A DNA stretch of 52,274 nucleotides from Lachnospiraceae bacterium (GCA_024403375.1 JAKSRZ010000003.1:1-52274), one strand, 5' to 3'. Positions 32,963 to 41,856 are shown, counted from the stretch's first letter. Notes: generated by a model from the letters alone, not told the origin. Program-made: numbers and translations.

Positions 32963-35905
32963 TCACTCCATCGGTAAATTGAATTCTTTACGTTTCTTTT
33001 CAAGCTCATCGTTAATCTGAATCGTGTAATCGATGATTGTCTCACGAGGATCAGACTTTTCGTTGATGATCTTTCTGATGGCATTTGTTACGTGACGACC
33101 TGCATAGTAACCACCGGGAACTTCTCTGATTCCTGCAATGTCATCCCACTGCTCATCAAGGATTGCAATGTCTTCTGCAGACCATGCAAGCTGCTTGAAT
33201 GCTTCACGGTTTGCTGTGTTGTAACGTGAGGATGCACCAAGGAGTGCTTCGATCTCTCGGCCGTATCGAACCTGAGTATCTGCGGCAGCCCACCATTTCA
33301 TGAACTCCCACGCCTTCATTGTCTTCGCTTCGCTTCTCTTCTCGTTTTCGATCATCATTGTTGCCATAGCTGATACGAAGGATGTTCGGTCGATGTATTC
33401 GTTTCCGTTCTCATCAACCTTCAGAGTACCGGGTGCATATGTGAAGTCCCAAAGTCCTCTGATTTCAGGAGCAGATACCTGAAGAGTATTGTACATGCTG
33501 TAAGGGAAAACGCCGAGAGGCATTTCACCTGTACGGAAACGGCTGGCAAAGTCAAAGATTGTAGGAATGCCGTAATCCGTGAAATATTTTGAGTAATCTT
33601 CAAGTGCCTTAACGCCGATTTCGGAATCAACGATTGCTTTTGAACCAAGCTCGTTGTAAACCTCTCCGCCATACTGGAAGAGCAGTGTGAAGTAAAGTGT
33701 AAGGTCACCGGAAGTTGAAACAGCAAGTGCTGAACCGGATGAACCTGCTGCGGAAGGAACACCTACCGACATGCTGTTACCCTGAATTGTTGGAAGCATC
33801 TCGATGAGCTCAGGCCATGTCTTAGGAACATCAAGTCCAAGTTCTTCGAGAACGTCTTTTCTGTAGAAAAGAACTGAGAAGGACTGTGTTTCGGGAACAC
33901 CGTAAATTCCGCCTTCATACTCGTACTGAACATAAGAAGCGGGATGGTATGCTGCAAGCACATCCTTATAATCAGCAAATCTTGTAATATCTACTGCTGC
34001 ACCACGGAGTGCGTAGTTTACAGGCTGGTCAGGGTTAACTGTAAGAACTACATCCGGGCCACGTCCTGCAAGTACGGCAGAAAGCAGTGCTCCCGCATCA
34101 ACGATTTCAAGGTTTACCTTGATGTCTGTTTCAGGAGTGAATGTATCATCAATCATTGTCTTAATGATAATACCCTGGTCACGACCTGTTGCTACCCATA
34201 CCTTGATAACATCGTCTGCGTTCTTATCGTATACGTCGCCGACTGCGTTGTAGTCAACTACGAAGCTGGCAACGAATGCTTTGATTTCGTGAGCAATCTT
34301 ATCGAAGGCGTTTGCCTTATCCTTTTCGAACTTGGCATCCGCACCCTTAACTACTACGTAGTCGATATCAAGCTTGATTTCGGAAAGTGTAAGCATTGAT
34401 GTTCCGACTGCGGAAATGTTATCCTTGAATGCTGTAAATTCTCTTGTAATCTTTTCAGGTCTCTCTACGAAACGCTCCATCTGTCTTGCAATTGTCTGTG
34501 CAGTTGCAATCTGGTCTGCTTTCTGACCTGTGTAAAGAACTGTATCATCTACAACCTTGTAAAGGCGCTTATACTCAAGATCGAGAGCCTCGATAACTTC
34601 GGGGAATACCTTCTCGATACGGTAGTCACGCTTTGTATCAGGTGAAGCACCTGTGTAAACGAGAATTGTACGATAAATCTGATTAAGTTTGAATGTTGAG
34701 TCCTCGAGACGCTGAAGGATTCCGCCTAACGCACCGAGTGTTGCCTCAAGTCGGATTGTGTGCTTTCCCTTTGTAAGGTAGAAGTTGTAAAGGTTACCGT
34801 TGTCATCACCAAGTTCTACAACTTCCCAGTCATTGCTGTACTGGAAGCCGATTTCCTGAACTTCCTTAAAAGGAATCTCGCCGTCAATGAGAAGGCTTCT
34901 GTTGGAAATAGCACCACGAGCATAGTTCTGACGTCCCTTTACGGCAATGTTGTAATAGCCGTCTTCAGGAACTTCGATATCCCACTCAATCCACTGACCG
35001 GAAGATCTCCAAGCATCACCGCCGACGTAGTTAAGGATTGTTGTTGTAACACTGTAGGGAGAAGTGTTAGCAGCAGCCTTATCATACTTGGCATAGAGTG
35101 AAGGCTCGGAACGGCGAGCTGATGACTCACCTTCCATCAGGTTATAATATGTAAGTCCTGCACCTGTTGCGTTCTTGCCGCCGTTAGATGCACTGTATTC
35201 TGAATATGTAGCTGTCTCCTGTACAGGAACAAGAGCAAGCTTTCTGATTGACATAGGCTCATTGACAGCATCAAGTGTCAATGTGTTTGCACCTGCCTCA
35301 AAGTAGAACTGATAGGGCTCAAGCTCGTAACCCATATCATCTCTGAAGCGTACGCTCTGCCAGTCAAAGATTTCCTCCTGCTTAGGACGAATCTGGTTGC
35401 CCTGGTTATCTGTCTTGGGAGCATATGCATCCTTCCAGATACGGTAGAAGCAAAGATTCTCGGAATCAGAGAAAGGGAGTTCTCCGTTTATCTTAAAGCT
35501 TCGCTCAACCTGAACACCACGAGAGTCCTCTGCAAGGTATTCAAGATATACATTATAAATACCGCTCTCGGGCACATTTACTGTCCAGGTAACGCTGGAT
35601 GTTTCCCCTGTGAAGAGAACCTTATCCTCATTATGATAGTTTGTCTTTACCTCAACATCCTCTGCGTCCTGATAGCTGAAAATGTCAACATCAACAGAAC
35701 TGCCGGGATAGCCGGCTTCAGCATGATTGAGAAGATACTTGCTGTAAGTTCCCTCACGCACTGCACCATCAACGTCGGTAACGAGGTCGGTTCCTGCGTA
35801 CTTCAAGTGGTTATCTTCAGCCGGTCTGCTCTTAAGTACAACGATAAGAACAGCAAAGGCCGCAACCACACCTAATGCGATTAAAAATTTCTTCAGACCG
35901 TTCAT
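32963..35905 (-). CDS. Extracellular solute-binding protein fused to two carbohydrate-binding-like modules
   Basis: A 980-aa protein with an N-terminal hydrophobic helix (~6-22) that lacks a lipobox Cys, so it is probably an uncleaved membrane anchor. Two jelly-roll modules follow (about 95-225 and 265-395), each with the phrase V-P-E-S-G-I-Y-N-V or V-P-E-D-G-Y-Y-N-I and G-x-L-P-F or G-E-I-P-F, resembling CBM35/CBM6-type domains. A helical linker (~400-545) leads to a C-terminal type 1 solute-binding domain (~560-980) with L-A-G-R-G-P-D-V-V-L-T, Y-G-V-P-E-T-Q-S-F-S-V-L-F-Y-R-K-D-V and W-E-F-M-K-W-W. ABC binding proteins are normally ~400-550 aa; the added modules may hold the glycan near the transporter. 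The start is the ATG 5 bases after GGAGG. First gene of the operon. Confidence 0.8.
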   Translation of the reverse strand: MNGLKKFLIALGVVAAFAVLIVVLKSRPAEDNHLKYAGTDLVTDVDGAVREGTYSKYLLNHAEAGYPGSSVDVDIFSYQDAEDVEVKTNYHNEDKVLFTGETSSVTWTVNVPESGIYNVYLEYLAEDSRGVQVERSFKINGELPFSDSENLCFYRIWKDAYAPKTDNQGNQIRPKQEEIFDWQSVRFRDDMGYELEPYQFYFEAGANTLTLDAVNEPMSIRKLALVPVQETATYSEYSASNGGKNATGAGLTYYNLMEGESSARRSEPSLYAKYDKAAANTSPYSVTTTILNYVGGDAWRSSGQWIEWDIEVPEDGYYNIAVKGRQNYARGAISNRSLLIDGEIPFKEVQEIGFQYSNDWEVVELGDDNGNLYNFYLTKGKHTIRLEATLGALGGILQRLEDSTFKLNQIYRTILVYTGASPDTKRDYRIEKVFPEVIEALDLEYKRLYKVVDDTVLYTGQKADQIATAQTIARQMERFVERPEKITREFTAFKDNISAVGTSMLTLSEIKLDIDYVVVKGADAKFEKDKANAFDKIAHEIKAFVASFVVDYNAVGDVYDKNADDVIKVWVATGRDQGIIIKTMIDDTFTPETDIKVNLEIVDAGALLSAVLAGRGPDVVLTVNPDQPVNYALRGAAVDITRFADYKDVLAAYHPASYVQYEYEGGIYGVPETQSFSVLFYRKDVLEELGLDVPKTWPELIEMLPTIQGNSMSVGVPSAAGSSGSALAVSTSGDLTLYFTLLFQYGGEVYNELGSKAIVDSEIGVKALEDYSKYFTDYGIPTIFDFASRFRTGEMPLGVFPYSMYNTLQVSAPEIRGLWDFTYAPGTLKVDENGNEYIDRTSFVSAMATMMIENEKRSEAKTMKAWEFMKWWAAADTQVRYGREIEALLGASSRYNTANREAFKQLAWSAEDIAILDEQWDDIAGIREVPGGYYAGRHVTNAIRKIINEKSDPRETIIDYTIQINDELEKKRKEFNLPME

Positions 35906-35950
35906 AAATTCCTCCAAAATACACAATAAATATGCAATCTCCCTTTAGCT

Positions 35951-36163
35951 ATTTATTGCATGCAACGCGTTAGACGCGTCCGTTTTTGATTATAGCAACG
36001 GGTGATATAGAATGCACTCCATTTATTGCTGTTTTCTTTATCAATTTTGCTAAATAATTTATAAAATCTTGGTATGGACTATAGCATTTTTTGTGCTAAA
36101 ATACTAAAAAAGGGTGCTGGAAACGCGCTTGTGAAAGGAAAAATTGCCAAATAAGCAATAAAT
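35951..36163. promoter_or_regulatory. Divergent regulatory region with three ATTTATTGC motifs and two GC palindromes
   Basis: The gap between the transporter operon (minus) and the AraC gene (plus) holds ATTTATTGC at 35951-35959 and 36021-36029, and its reverse complement at 36155-36163. Two adjacent 8-bp palindromes, AACGCGTT (35964-35971) and GACGCGTC (35973-35980), lie just downstream of a minus-strand TATAAT (35989-35994), where a repressor of LacI type could block. For the plus strand, TGGACT (36075-36080), 16 bases and TG-C-TAAAAT (36097-36102) form the likely AraC promoter. TAGCA/TGCTA arms overlap its spacer. Confidence 0.6.
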
Positions 36164-37136
36164 GCAAGATATAATGACCATACAAGAATTAGCAACAGAA
36201 GATAAGAAAACATTGGACTTATTTAGTGCAAACTATGATCATGTAGGCCGTCAGCAGATGCATGGAAACCGTGAGCACGTATATTTTTCAGGTAAGTCGG
36301 CTGTAAGAGTCTGGTACAATAATGTAACAACCAACTACCCTCTCCACTGGCACAAATCACTGGAAATAATCATGCCGCTCACCAACTATTATTGTGTGGA
36401 AGCAAACGATAAGCAATATAACGTTAAAGCAGGTGAAATTTTATTTGTCACCCCCGGAACTCTGCATAGCTGCACCGCCCCTGATTCCGGAACTCGTTTT
36501 GTCTTCATGTTTAATCTTACAGAGTTGGAAAATCTTAATGGTTTTGCCAGAATTCAGCCTATGTTTGCCGAGCCTTTTTTAATCACTCGTGTTGAGTACC
36601 CCAACATATATGATGACATTTACAGGGTTCTGTTAAAAATCAAGGATGAGTACTTTCTTCAGTCAAAGCACGAATTATACGAACTGACAATTCACTCACT
36701 TATTCTCGAGATGCTTACATTATTGGGGTATGATTGGCTGAAAAAGGAGGACGGAATTCAGAATGTCACCCCTGTAAACAAAAAATACACTCAGCTGTTT
36801 AACAATCTTCTCCAGTACATAGAAACTCATTATGCTGAAGATTTGTCGTTAGATAACATGGCCGAAAAAATGGGCTTCAGTAAGTTCCATTTTTCAAGAC
36901 TTTTCAAGGACTATACAGGCTATACATTCTGTGATTATGTCAACTTCAGAAGAATCAAGGCTGCGGAAACCATGTTGGAAAATCCTCAGATTTCCATAAC
37001 CGAAGTAGCAATTACAACGGGTTTCACGTCCATTCCAACTTTTAACAGACTTTTCAAAAAATATAAGGGGTGCACCCCTACTGCCTTCAGGGAAAAGTGC
37101 TCAGCACACATTTTCAGGAGGCAAAGTAAATCGTAA
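36162..37136 (+). CDS. AraC-family transcriptional regulator with cupin sensor domain
   Basis: A 324-aa regulator. The N-terminal cupin domain (~40-150) includes Y-P-L-H-W-H-K-S-L-E-I and G-E-I-L-F-V-T-P-G-T-L-H, the usual sugar-sensing half. The C-terminal ~100 residues carry two helix-turn-helix units: L-S-L-D-N-M-A-E-K-M-G-F-S-K-F-H-F-S-R-L-F-K in the first (written here residue by residue across about 232-253), and I-T-E-V-A-I-T-T-G-F in the second, ending with the P-T-A-F-R-E signature. It is divergent from the sugar transporter operon and close to the GH5 genes, so it is the likely local activator. No clear ribosome site precedes the first ATG (36162); the ATG at 36174 is an alternative. 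Translation may be weak. Confidence 0.9.
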   Translation: MQDIMTIQELATEDKKTLDLFSANYDHVGRQQMHGNREHVYFSGKSAVRVWYNNVTTNYPLHWHKSLEIIMPLTNYYCVEANDKQYNVKAGEILFVTPGTLHSCTAPDSGTRFVFMFNLTELENLNGFARIQPMFAEPFLITRVEYPNIYDDIYRVLLKIKDEYFLQSKHELYELTIHSLILEMLTLLGYDWLKKEDGIQNVTPVNKKYTQLFNNLLQYIETHYAEDLSLDNMAEKMGFSKFHFSRLFKDYTGYTFCDYVNFRRIKAAETMLENPQISITEVAITTGFTSIPTFNRLFKKYKGCTPTAFREKCSAHIFRRQSKS

Positions 37137-37142
37137 ATACAG

Positions 37143-37178
37143 AAACGCCGGAATCTTTCCCGATTCCGGCGTTTCTTC
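37143..37178. terminator. Bidirectional terminator between AraC gene and GH5 lipoprotein
   Basis: A perfect 13-bp stem (AAACGCCGGAATC 37143-37155 with GATTCCGGCGTTT 37162-37174, six-base loop) between convergent genes, followed by CTTCTATTT. Confidence 0.8.
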
Positions 37179-37205
37179 TATTTAGGTGTATAAGTTATGT
37201 GTTGT

Positions 37206-38549
37206 TTACTGGTTGATTCGTTTGTTTCCCATTTCGATAAGCTTGTTTGCAATATCTTCATTGTAGAAAGCCAGTCTCTTTCTGTTAAACAATCCGAATT
37301 TTTCACCGCTTGTGGAATATATATTATTATCCCACCAGATTGCAGGACACTCGTATTCGTTGGCAAGAGACATGTATAATTCCAGCCATTTAACAACTTC
37401 CTGAGTGTTATCTACAATGTTTCCTTCAGCGTCCTTCTTTGTTTTATGTACAGCACCAAACTCTGTAATAATTACGGGTACGCCATTATCCATAAGATTG
37501 GTCTTAAGTGTGCGCAACTGTCCGAGAATATCCCACTTTGAATCATTGCTCCAGTAGAATACGCTGCCACTGGTAGGTTCATATGTAAATGTATATGGTG
37601 TGTACATATGAGCCGCTACTGCAATGTAAGCATCTTCAGGTACTTCCAGATTTTTAATACTGCTGGCGGTAACTGAATTTCCGTAAGGACAGATTACAAG
37701 AAGTCTTGTTTCATTGTTTCCGCCTGTTGCACGTACAGCATCCACAAATGCTTTATTTAAGTTATTGATGACTTCTCTCTCATCCTGAGTTCCGCCCTGC
37801 CATTCTGCAGCTGAGCCTTTTGTTCTTGGCTCGTTCATGCCTTCAAAAACAAGGTGCTGATCATAATCCTTAAAATACTCTGCAACCTGTGTCCATATAG
37901 CGGCAAGTTCAGCCGTAACAGCCTCTTCCTTCTCTTTGGAAGGAACAAGCCAGTAATCAGGCTCATGGTGAGTATCAAGGAGAACATATTGCTCATTGTT
38001 TATGCAATAATCCACAACCTCTTTCAATCTTGCAAGCCAATCAGGGTCAATTGTATAATCCGGAGCCGGACCGATATGTTTTGCAAAAGTAACAGGAATT
38101 CTGATTGTATTGATTCCTGCATCTGCAAGAAAATCCATCATTGCTTCGGTGGTTTTGGGCTGTCCCCAATATGTTTCCGCTGCAAGACCGGACTTTCCGG
38201 TTGCATCAAAGGTGTTACCAAGATTCCAGCCCACACTCATCTTATTTACGATATCCCAGGCAGGTGTTCTGTCAATCTCGCCTTCAGGAACAGGTGTTGC
38301 TGTAGGCTTGGGAGTAGGAGTATTGGTAGCTGTGGGTATCGGTGTATTGGTGGCTGTAGGTACAGGGGTGTCTGTAGCCTTGGGTGCCTCTGTTGCCTTT
38401 ATCTCTTCGGTCGGTGCTATGGAATTCGTAGGTGCCGCAGTCGGTGTTGATGTTGGTGTTATCTCAATCTCAACATGAGAATTATTGGCACATCCGGCCA
38501 GCATCGATATAATGCACAACGTTGAAATCAGTTTGAAAATCTTCTTCAT
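37206..38549 (-). CDS. GH5 (subfamily 4-like) endo-beta-glucanase lipoprotein
   Basis: A 447-aa lipoprotein. Lipobox M-L-A-G-C (Cys20), then a long T-P-V-P-T-A-T-N-T-P linker (~32-92), then a GH5 barrel beginning M-S-V-G-W-N-L-G-N-T-F-D-A, the GH5_4 hallmark. Catalytic residues: acid/base Glu in F-E-G-M-N-E-P and nucleophile Glu in V-I-I-T-E-F-G. D-T-H-H-E in strand 4 is also typical. GH5_4 enzymes act on cellulose, xyloglucan or mixed-linkage glucan. It is tethered to the outer face and co-directional with the cytoplasmic GH5 upstream (24-base gap), so chains cut here could be imported and finished inside. The subfamily call is by motif. Confidence 0.88.
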   Translation of the reverse strand: MKKIFKLISTLCIISMLAGCANNSHVEIEITPTSTPTAAPTNSIAPTEEIKATEAPKATDTPVPTATNTPIPTATNTPTPKPTATPVPEGEIDRTPAWDIVNKMSVGWNLGNTFDATGKSGLAAETYWGQPKTTEAMMDFLADAGINTIRIPVTFAKHIGPAPDYTIDPDWLARLKEVVDYCINNEQYVLLDTHHEPDYWLVPSKEKEEAVTAELAAIWTQVAEYFKDYDQHLVFEGMNEPRTKGSAAEWQGGTQDEREVINNLNKAFVDAVRATGGNNETRLLVICPYGNSVTASSIKNLEVPEDAYIAVAAHMYTPYTFTYEPTSGSVFYWSNDSKWDILGQLRTLKTNLMDNGVPVIITEFGAVHKTKKDAEGNIVDNTQEVVKWLELYMSLANEYECPAIWWDNNIYSTSGEKFGLFNRKRLAFYNEDIANKLIEMGNKRINQ

Positions 38550-38573
38550 GGTTTTCTCTCCGTAATATTTTCG

Positions 38574-39602
38574 TTATTTTTTCATAACGCCAAGGAGCTT
38601 GTCACGTACAGAATCCACATTTCCGCAAATAAAGCCGAAATCCATTGCCTTGTAGCTCCAGGCTGCACTTCCGATTCCGTATTTCTTAAACACTTTATGT
38701 ATGTCTGTGTACCATCTTACTGCTGCTTCAGGATCTGCCTTATCAATAACGCCGTACTCACCACAGTAAAGAATTACATTGCGGTCCTCTGCAGTCTTAA
38801 TCGCTTCTGCCATTATGCTCTCAAAGTATTCTGCTGAGAGGCAGTCCTCATTAAGTGCAAAATATACTTCAGGCATATTGGTGCGTGCCGCCTCATTTCT
38901 GAAATCTTCAGCAGTGAGAGGGTATGAAAGTCTGAAATCCTTAGGCATATCTTCCAGCCAGCCTGCACCCTGATGTGTGAACACCATAGGGTCATAGCAG
39001 TGCATATCGTATACGCAGTTTTCGTCAAAAGGCATTGTGCAGTCCTTTACGGCGTGAACGCTGTTGTTCCAGTAGCTTCCGTACATGATTTTTGTAAGGG
39101 GTGCATACTTTCTGATTATATCAAACGCTCTCTTTGCAATGTCCTTAAAGAGTTCGTTGTCATCAGCGTCAACTATTTCGTTCAAAAGCTCGAAGCATAC
39201 GAAAGAGTCGTACTGTCCGTATCTCTTTGCCATTTCTTCCCAGAATGCGAGGAACTGCTTAATGAGTTTTTCGCTCTTAAAGAAGCCTCTGCCTTCGCCC
39301 TCTCCCTTATCGAAAGAGTATCCGCATGTCTTGTGCATATCAAGAACAATGTTAAGACCGTTCTTTTTGCACCATTCAATGGCATTATCGATATACTTAA
39401 AATTCTCTACAATAAAGTTGCCTTCTTTATCCTGTACAAGATTGTAATCAATAGGCAGACGGACATGATCCAGACCCCAGGACTTGATTGTCCTGAAATC
39501 TTCTTCCGTAATAAAAGAATCGTAGTGCTCTATTGTGTGCTTGCACTGTGAAAGCCAACCTCCGATGTTAATTCCTTGCTGGTATCCTTCCCACTTTCTC
39601 AT
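38574..39602 (-). CDS. Cytoplasmic GH5 (subfamily 37-like, CelC-like) beta-glucanase
   Basis: A 342-aa enzyme with no signal peptide. It closely follows the plan of the 343-aa CelC-type enzyme of Clostridium thermocellum: G-I-N-I-G-G-W-L-S-Q at the start, D-H-V-R-L-P-I-D-Y, D-M-H-K-T-C-G-Y-S-F, acid/base Glu in F-E-L-L-N-E-I-V and nucleophile Glu in L-Y-C-G-E-Y-G-V-I. Absence of any leader suggests it degrades imported oligosaccharides. AGGAGG stands 7 bases before the ATG. First gene of a two-gene unit with the GH5_4 lipoprotein; a promoter region with the ATTTATTGC motif lies upstream. Confidence 0.85.
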   Translation of the reverse strand: MRKWEGYQQGINIGGWLSQCKHTIEHYDSFITEEDFRTIKSWGLDHVRLPIDYNLVQDKEGNFIVENFKYIDNAIEWCKKNGLNIVLDMHKTCGYSFDKGEGEGRGFFKSEKLIKQFLAFWEEMAKRYGQYDSFVCFELLNEIVDADDNELFKDIAKRAFDIIRKYAPLTKIMYGSYWNNSVHAVKDCTMPFDENCVYDMHCYDPMVFTHQGAGWLEDMPKDFRLSYPLTAEDFRNEAARTNMPEVYFALNEDCLSAEYFESIMAEAIKTAEDRNVILYCGEYGVIDKADPEAAVRWYTDIHKVFKKYGIGSAAWSYKAMDFGFICGNVDSVRDKLLGVMKK

Positions 39603-39635
39603 GGTAAACCTCCTGCACTAATATGTATGTAATGC

Positions 39636-39663
39636 AAAAGCGGACACCATCATGTCCGCTTTT
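39636..39663 (-). terminator. Hairpin between GH10 and GH5 genes (terminator or 5' leader structure)
   Basis: A perfect 11-bp stem (AAAAGCGGACA / TGTCCGCTTTT, six-base loop). It lies 88 bases after the GH10 stop and 34 bases before the GH5 ATG. The T-run on the minus strand is short (TTTT then GC), and there is too little room for a promoter after it, so it may sit in the GH5 leader rather than act as a strong terminator. Confidence 0.6.
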
Positions 39664-39708
39664 ATGTTGTGCACCAATTCTAAACCACAACCGGCACATC
39701 CGCTTATT

Positions 39709-39732
39709 ATTTATTGCTATTATTCAAATAAT
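39709..39732 (-). promoter_or_regulatory. Candidate operator upstream of the GH5 pair
   Basis: Contains ATTTATTGC (39709-39717), the same nine bases found three times around the AraC gene, immediately beside an inverted repeat ATTATT-CA-AATAAT (39719-39732). It lies between the GH10 stop and the GH5 start, where the GH5 promoter must be; no clear -35/-10 pair was seen. Confidence 0.45.
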
Positions 39733-39750
39733 GTTTGCTATTTGATAAGA

Positions 39751-41856
39751 TTATTGGTCATTTTTTTCTTTCTTTTTCTTCTGTGCAACCGTATAAGAGC
39801 TTGCTCCGGCGAGAAGGAGTACGACTACAGCAGTTAATGCACCATAGTTTATATGTCTTCCTTCCTCTTCAGTCTCCTCAGCTGCCGCTGCCTCTGTCAC
39901 CTCAGGTACCGGGCTCATTTCAGGAGTTTCCGTTACTGCAGGTGCTTCCGTTACTGCAGGAGTTTCCGTTGCTGCAGGTGCTTCCGTTGGAGTGGGTGTA
40001 GGAGTATTTGTAGCCGTGGGTACGGGAGTAGGCGTATTAAGTGCCTTGTAACCTTCCTCAAACTTTGTCTGGTCAACAAGTGCCCAGAAAGCGAGTTTAG
40101 CCTTATAATCACCATCAAACAGCAAAGGAAGCTGCTTGCCTGAACCGCTGGCACCACCAACATTGGACTGAGTCTGAAGCCATGATCCCGGATCGGTTAC
40201 TCCCCACCATGTGATACCGCAGATATTTACTCCCTCTTCTCTGAGAAGCTTTATAGCATCATAGAATGCTCTGAATCTAAGTGACTGTTTCTTATATTCC
40301 GTGCTTCTGCTGAGTGCGGAGCCATCGAAAGTATTTGTGGACAGGTCAAACTCAGTAAGCATTACTTTATCAACGACTTTTGCATAGGCCTTTGCACAAA
40401 GCTTAAAGTCTGAAATCGTCGGGCTGTCGGCAGTGCTGTAATGCGCCTGCATACCAAATCCGTCTATACGGGTACCTTCAGCAGCCTTAACATCCTCAAG
40501 AAGCTTTACAATACCTCTGGACTTCTGCCATGAACTGTCGCCGTAGTCGTTGTAATAAAGATCCACTGAGGGGTCCATGTATTTGTTTGCATACTTGAAG
40601 GCGTTAATAATGAATTCGTTGGACTGATATACCTTCCACCACATTGAGTTCTCAGCATCGTTTCTGTATGTTGCTCTGCTGTCGGATACTGCTTCATTTA
40701 CAACATCCCAGCCATAGAACATACCATTGTACTTACTGTCAGGACCTGTAAAGTGCTCTGCCATAGTCTGAATATACCATTCAAGACGTCTGTTCATGAG
40801 TTCAGGGGATGCAAGTTTTCCTTTAGGATCGTAGTCTTCATAGAACCACCAGTTGGGAGTCTGCGAATGCCATACAAGAACGTGACCACGTACCTTGATC
40901 ATATGCTCCGGATTATTTTTGTTCCAATCGTAAATTCTGTTAAGAATCTTTTCTGCACGGGAATAGTCAAGCTTAGGAACATCAAGGGGTTCGCCCTGAT
41001 ATTCAATAGTGTGCTTTCCGGGAACAGCTCCGTTGCTGTATCCGAACATGGCGTCGGGCTTAAGCTCGTTTCCTAATGTCGTTGCATTTGCATGCTTATA
41101 AACAAGTCCCATTGTGTTTACATCGCCGATATCAGATCCGCAGATGGCAAGGCCTACAATGAAATCATCATCTCCAAGATTCGTCTGAATTGCTTCGCAA
41201 AGGTCCGGAATATTATTTTCAACCTTTGTTGCCTTGTTTTCTGCCTCGTAGAGACGAACGCCGGTCACATAGTATGTTCCCATAACGCCTGCACCCTGGC
41301 CATAGTCTGTACCCTGCTCAAGAAGACGAATATTTAACGCTTCAAGGTTTCCGTTCCAGTACGGGCCAAAGCTTCCTTCAAACTTCGTCCATACGCCGGG
41401 CTCCAGTACCTGAGACACCTGGCCTCCCACGAACTGGCTGTAATTATCCACGCCGTCAACGCGAATGTGCGGAGAAATCTCAACAGTTCTCTGGTTTGCA
41501 GGGGCATTCTTATAATCCTCTGCGTCCAACATAACATAAAAAACAAATCTATAGTTTTTGCCGTTCTCGACCTGCTTTGAAACGTCCTGGGCAAAGCACT
41601 GATAGTTGTTTGTACGATTTGTAATTTTTCCGTAGGTTTTAATATTACCTACAACAGGAGTTTCCGACTTTTCGGCGGTAATTGTAGCTCCGTTCTGATG
41701 AGCACTCCACTCTGAAAGGTCTGTTTTCTCATCAAAGCAGCCATTGGTAATTAAATTTGTTTCTGCAGCTACTGCCTTTTTTGCACCTACGCCGGCAATA
41801 AGTCCGATAACAAGGCACAAAGAAAGAAGAAGCCCAAATGTTCTTTTCTTATTCAT
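39751..41856 (-). CDS. GH10 endo-beta-1,4-xylanase with N-terminal CBM and C-terminal membrane anchor
   Basis: A 701-aa surface enzyme. Signal peptide (~1-30), a CBM22/CBM4_9-like jelly-roll (~33-205, starting N-L-I-T-N-G-C-F-D), then the GH10 barrel (~225-590) with K-V-R-G-H-V-L-V-W-H-S-Q, acid/base Glu in G-W-D-V-V-N-E-A and nucleophile Glu in M-L-T-E-F-D-L. A P-T/T-E-A-P linker (~590-660) precedes a hydrophobic helix and a K-K-K-K-E-K-N-D-Q tail. There is no LPxTG-like motif, so it is held by the membrane helix. The chosen ATG has GGAGG 5 bases upstream; a codon 15 bases earlier overlaps that site. It probably releases xylo-oligosaccharides at the cell surface. Confidence 0.92.
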   Translation of the reverse strand: MNKKRTFGLLLSLCLVIGLIAGVGAKKAVAAETNLITNGCFDEKTDLSEWSAHQNGATITAEKSETPVVGNIKTYGKITNRTNNYQCFAQDVSKQVENGKNYRFVFYVMLDAEDYKNAPANQRTVEISPHIRVDGVDNYSQFVGGQVSQVLEPGVWTKFEGSFGPYWNGNLEALNIRLLEQGTDYGQGAGVMGTYYVTGVRLYEAENKATKVENNIPDLCEAIQTNLGDDDFIVGLAICGSDIGDVNTMGLVYKHANATTLGNELKPDAMFGYSNGAVPGKHTIEYQGEPLDVPKLDYSRAEKILNRIYDWNKNNPEHMIKVRGHVLVWHSQTPNWWFYEDYDPKGKLASPELMNRRLEWYIQTMAEHFTGPDSKYNGMFYGWDVVNEAVSDSRATYRNDAENSMWWKVYQSNEFIINAFKYANKYMDPSVDLYYNDYGDSSWQKSRGIVKLLEDVKAAEGTRIDGFGMQAHYSTADSPTISDFKLCAKAYAKVVDKVMLTEFDLSTNTFDGSALSRSTEYKKQSLRFRAFYDAIKLLREEGVNICGITWWGVTDPGSWLQTQSNVGGASGSGKQLPLLFDGDYKAKLAFWALVDQTKFEEGYKALNTPTPVPTATNTPTPTPTEAPAATETPAVTEAPAVTETPEMSPVPEVTEAAAAEETEEEGRHINYGALTAVVVLLLAGASSYTVAQKKKKEKNDQ

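Noticed and set aside
37854..38450. Cys/Gly-rich open frame (198 codons) opposite the GH5 lipoprotein
   Set aside because: It is antisense to the GH5 catalytic domain and its Pro/Thr linker; the Gly-Cys-Arg repeats are the reverse reading of that linker.
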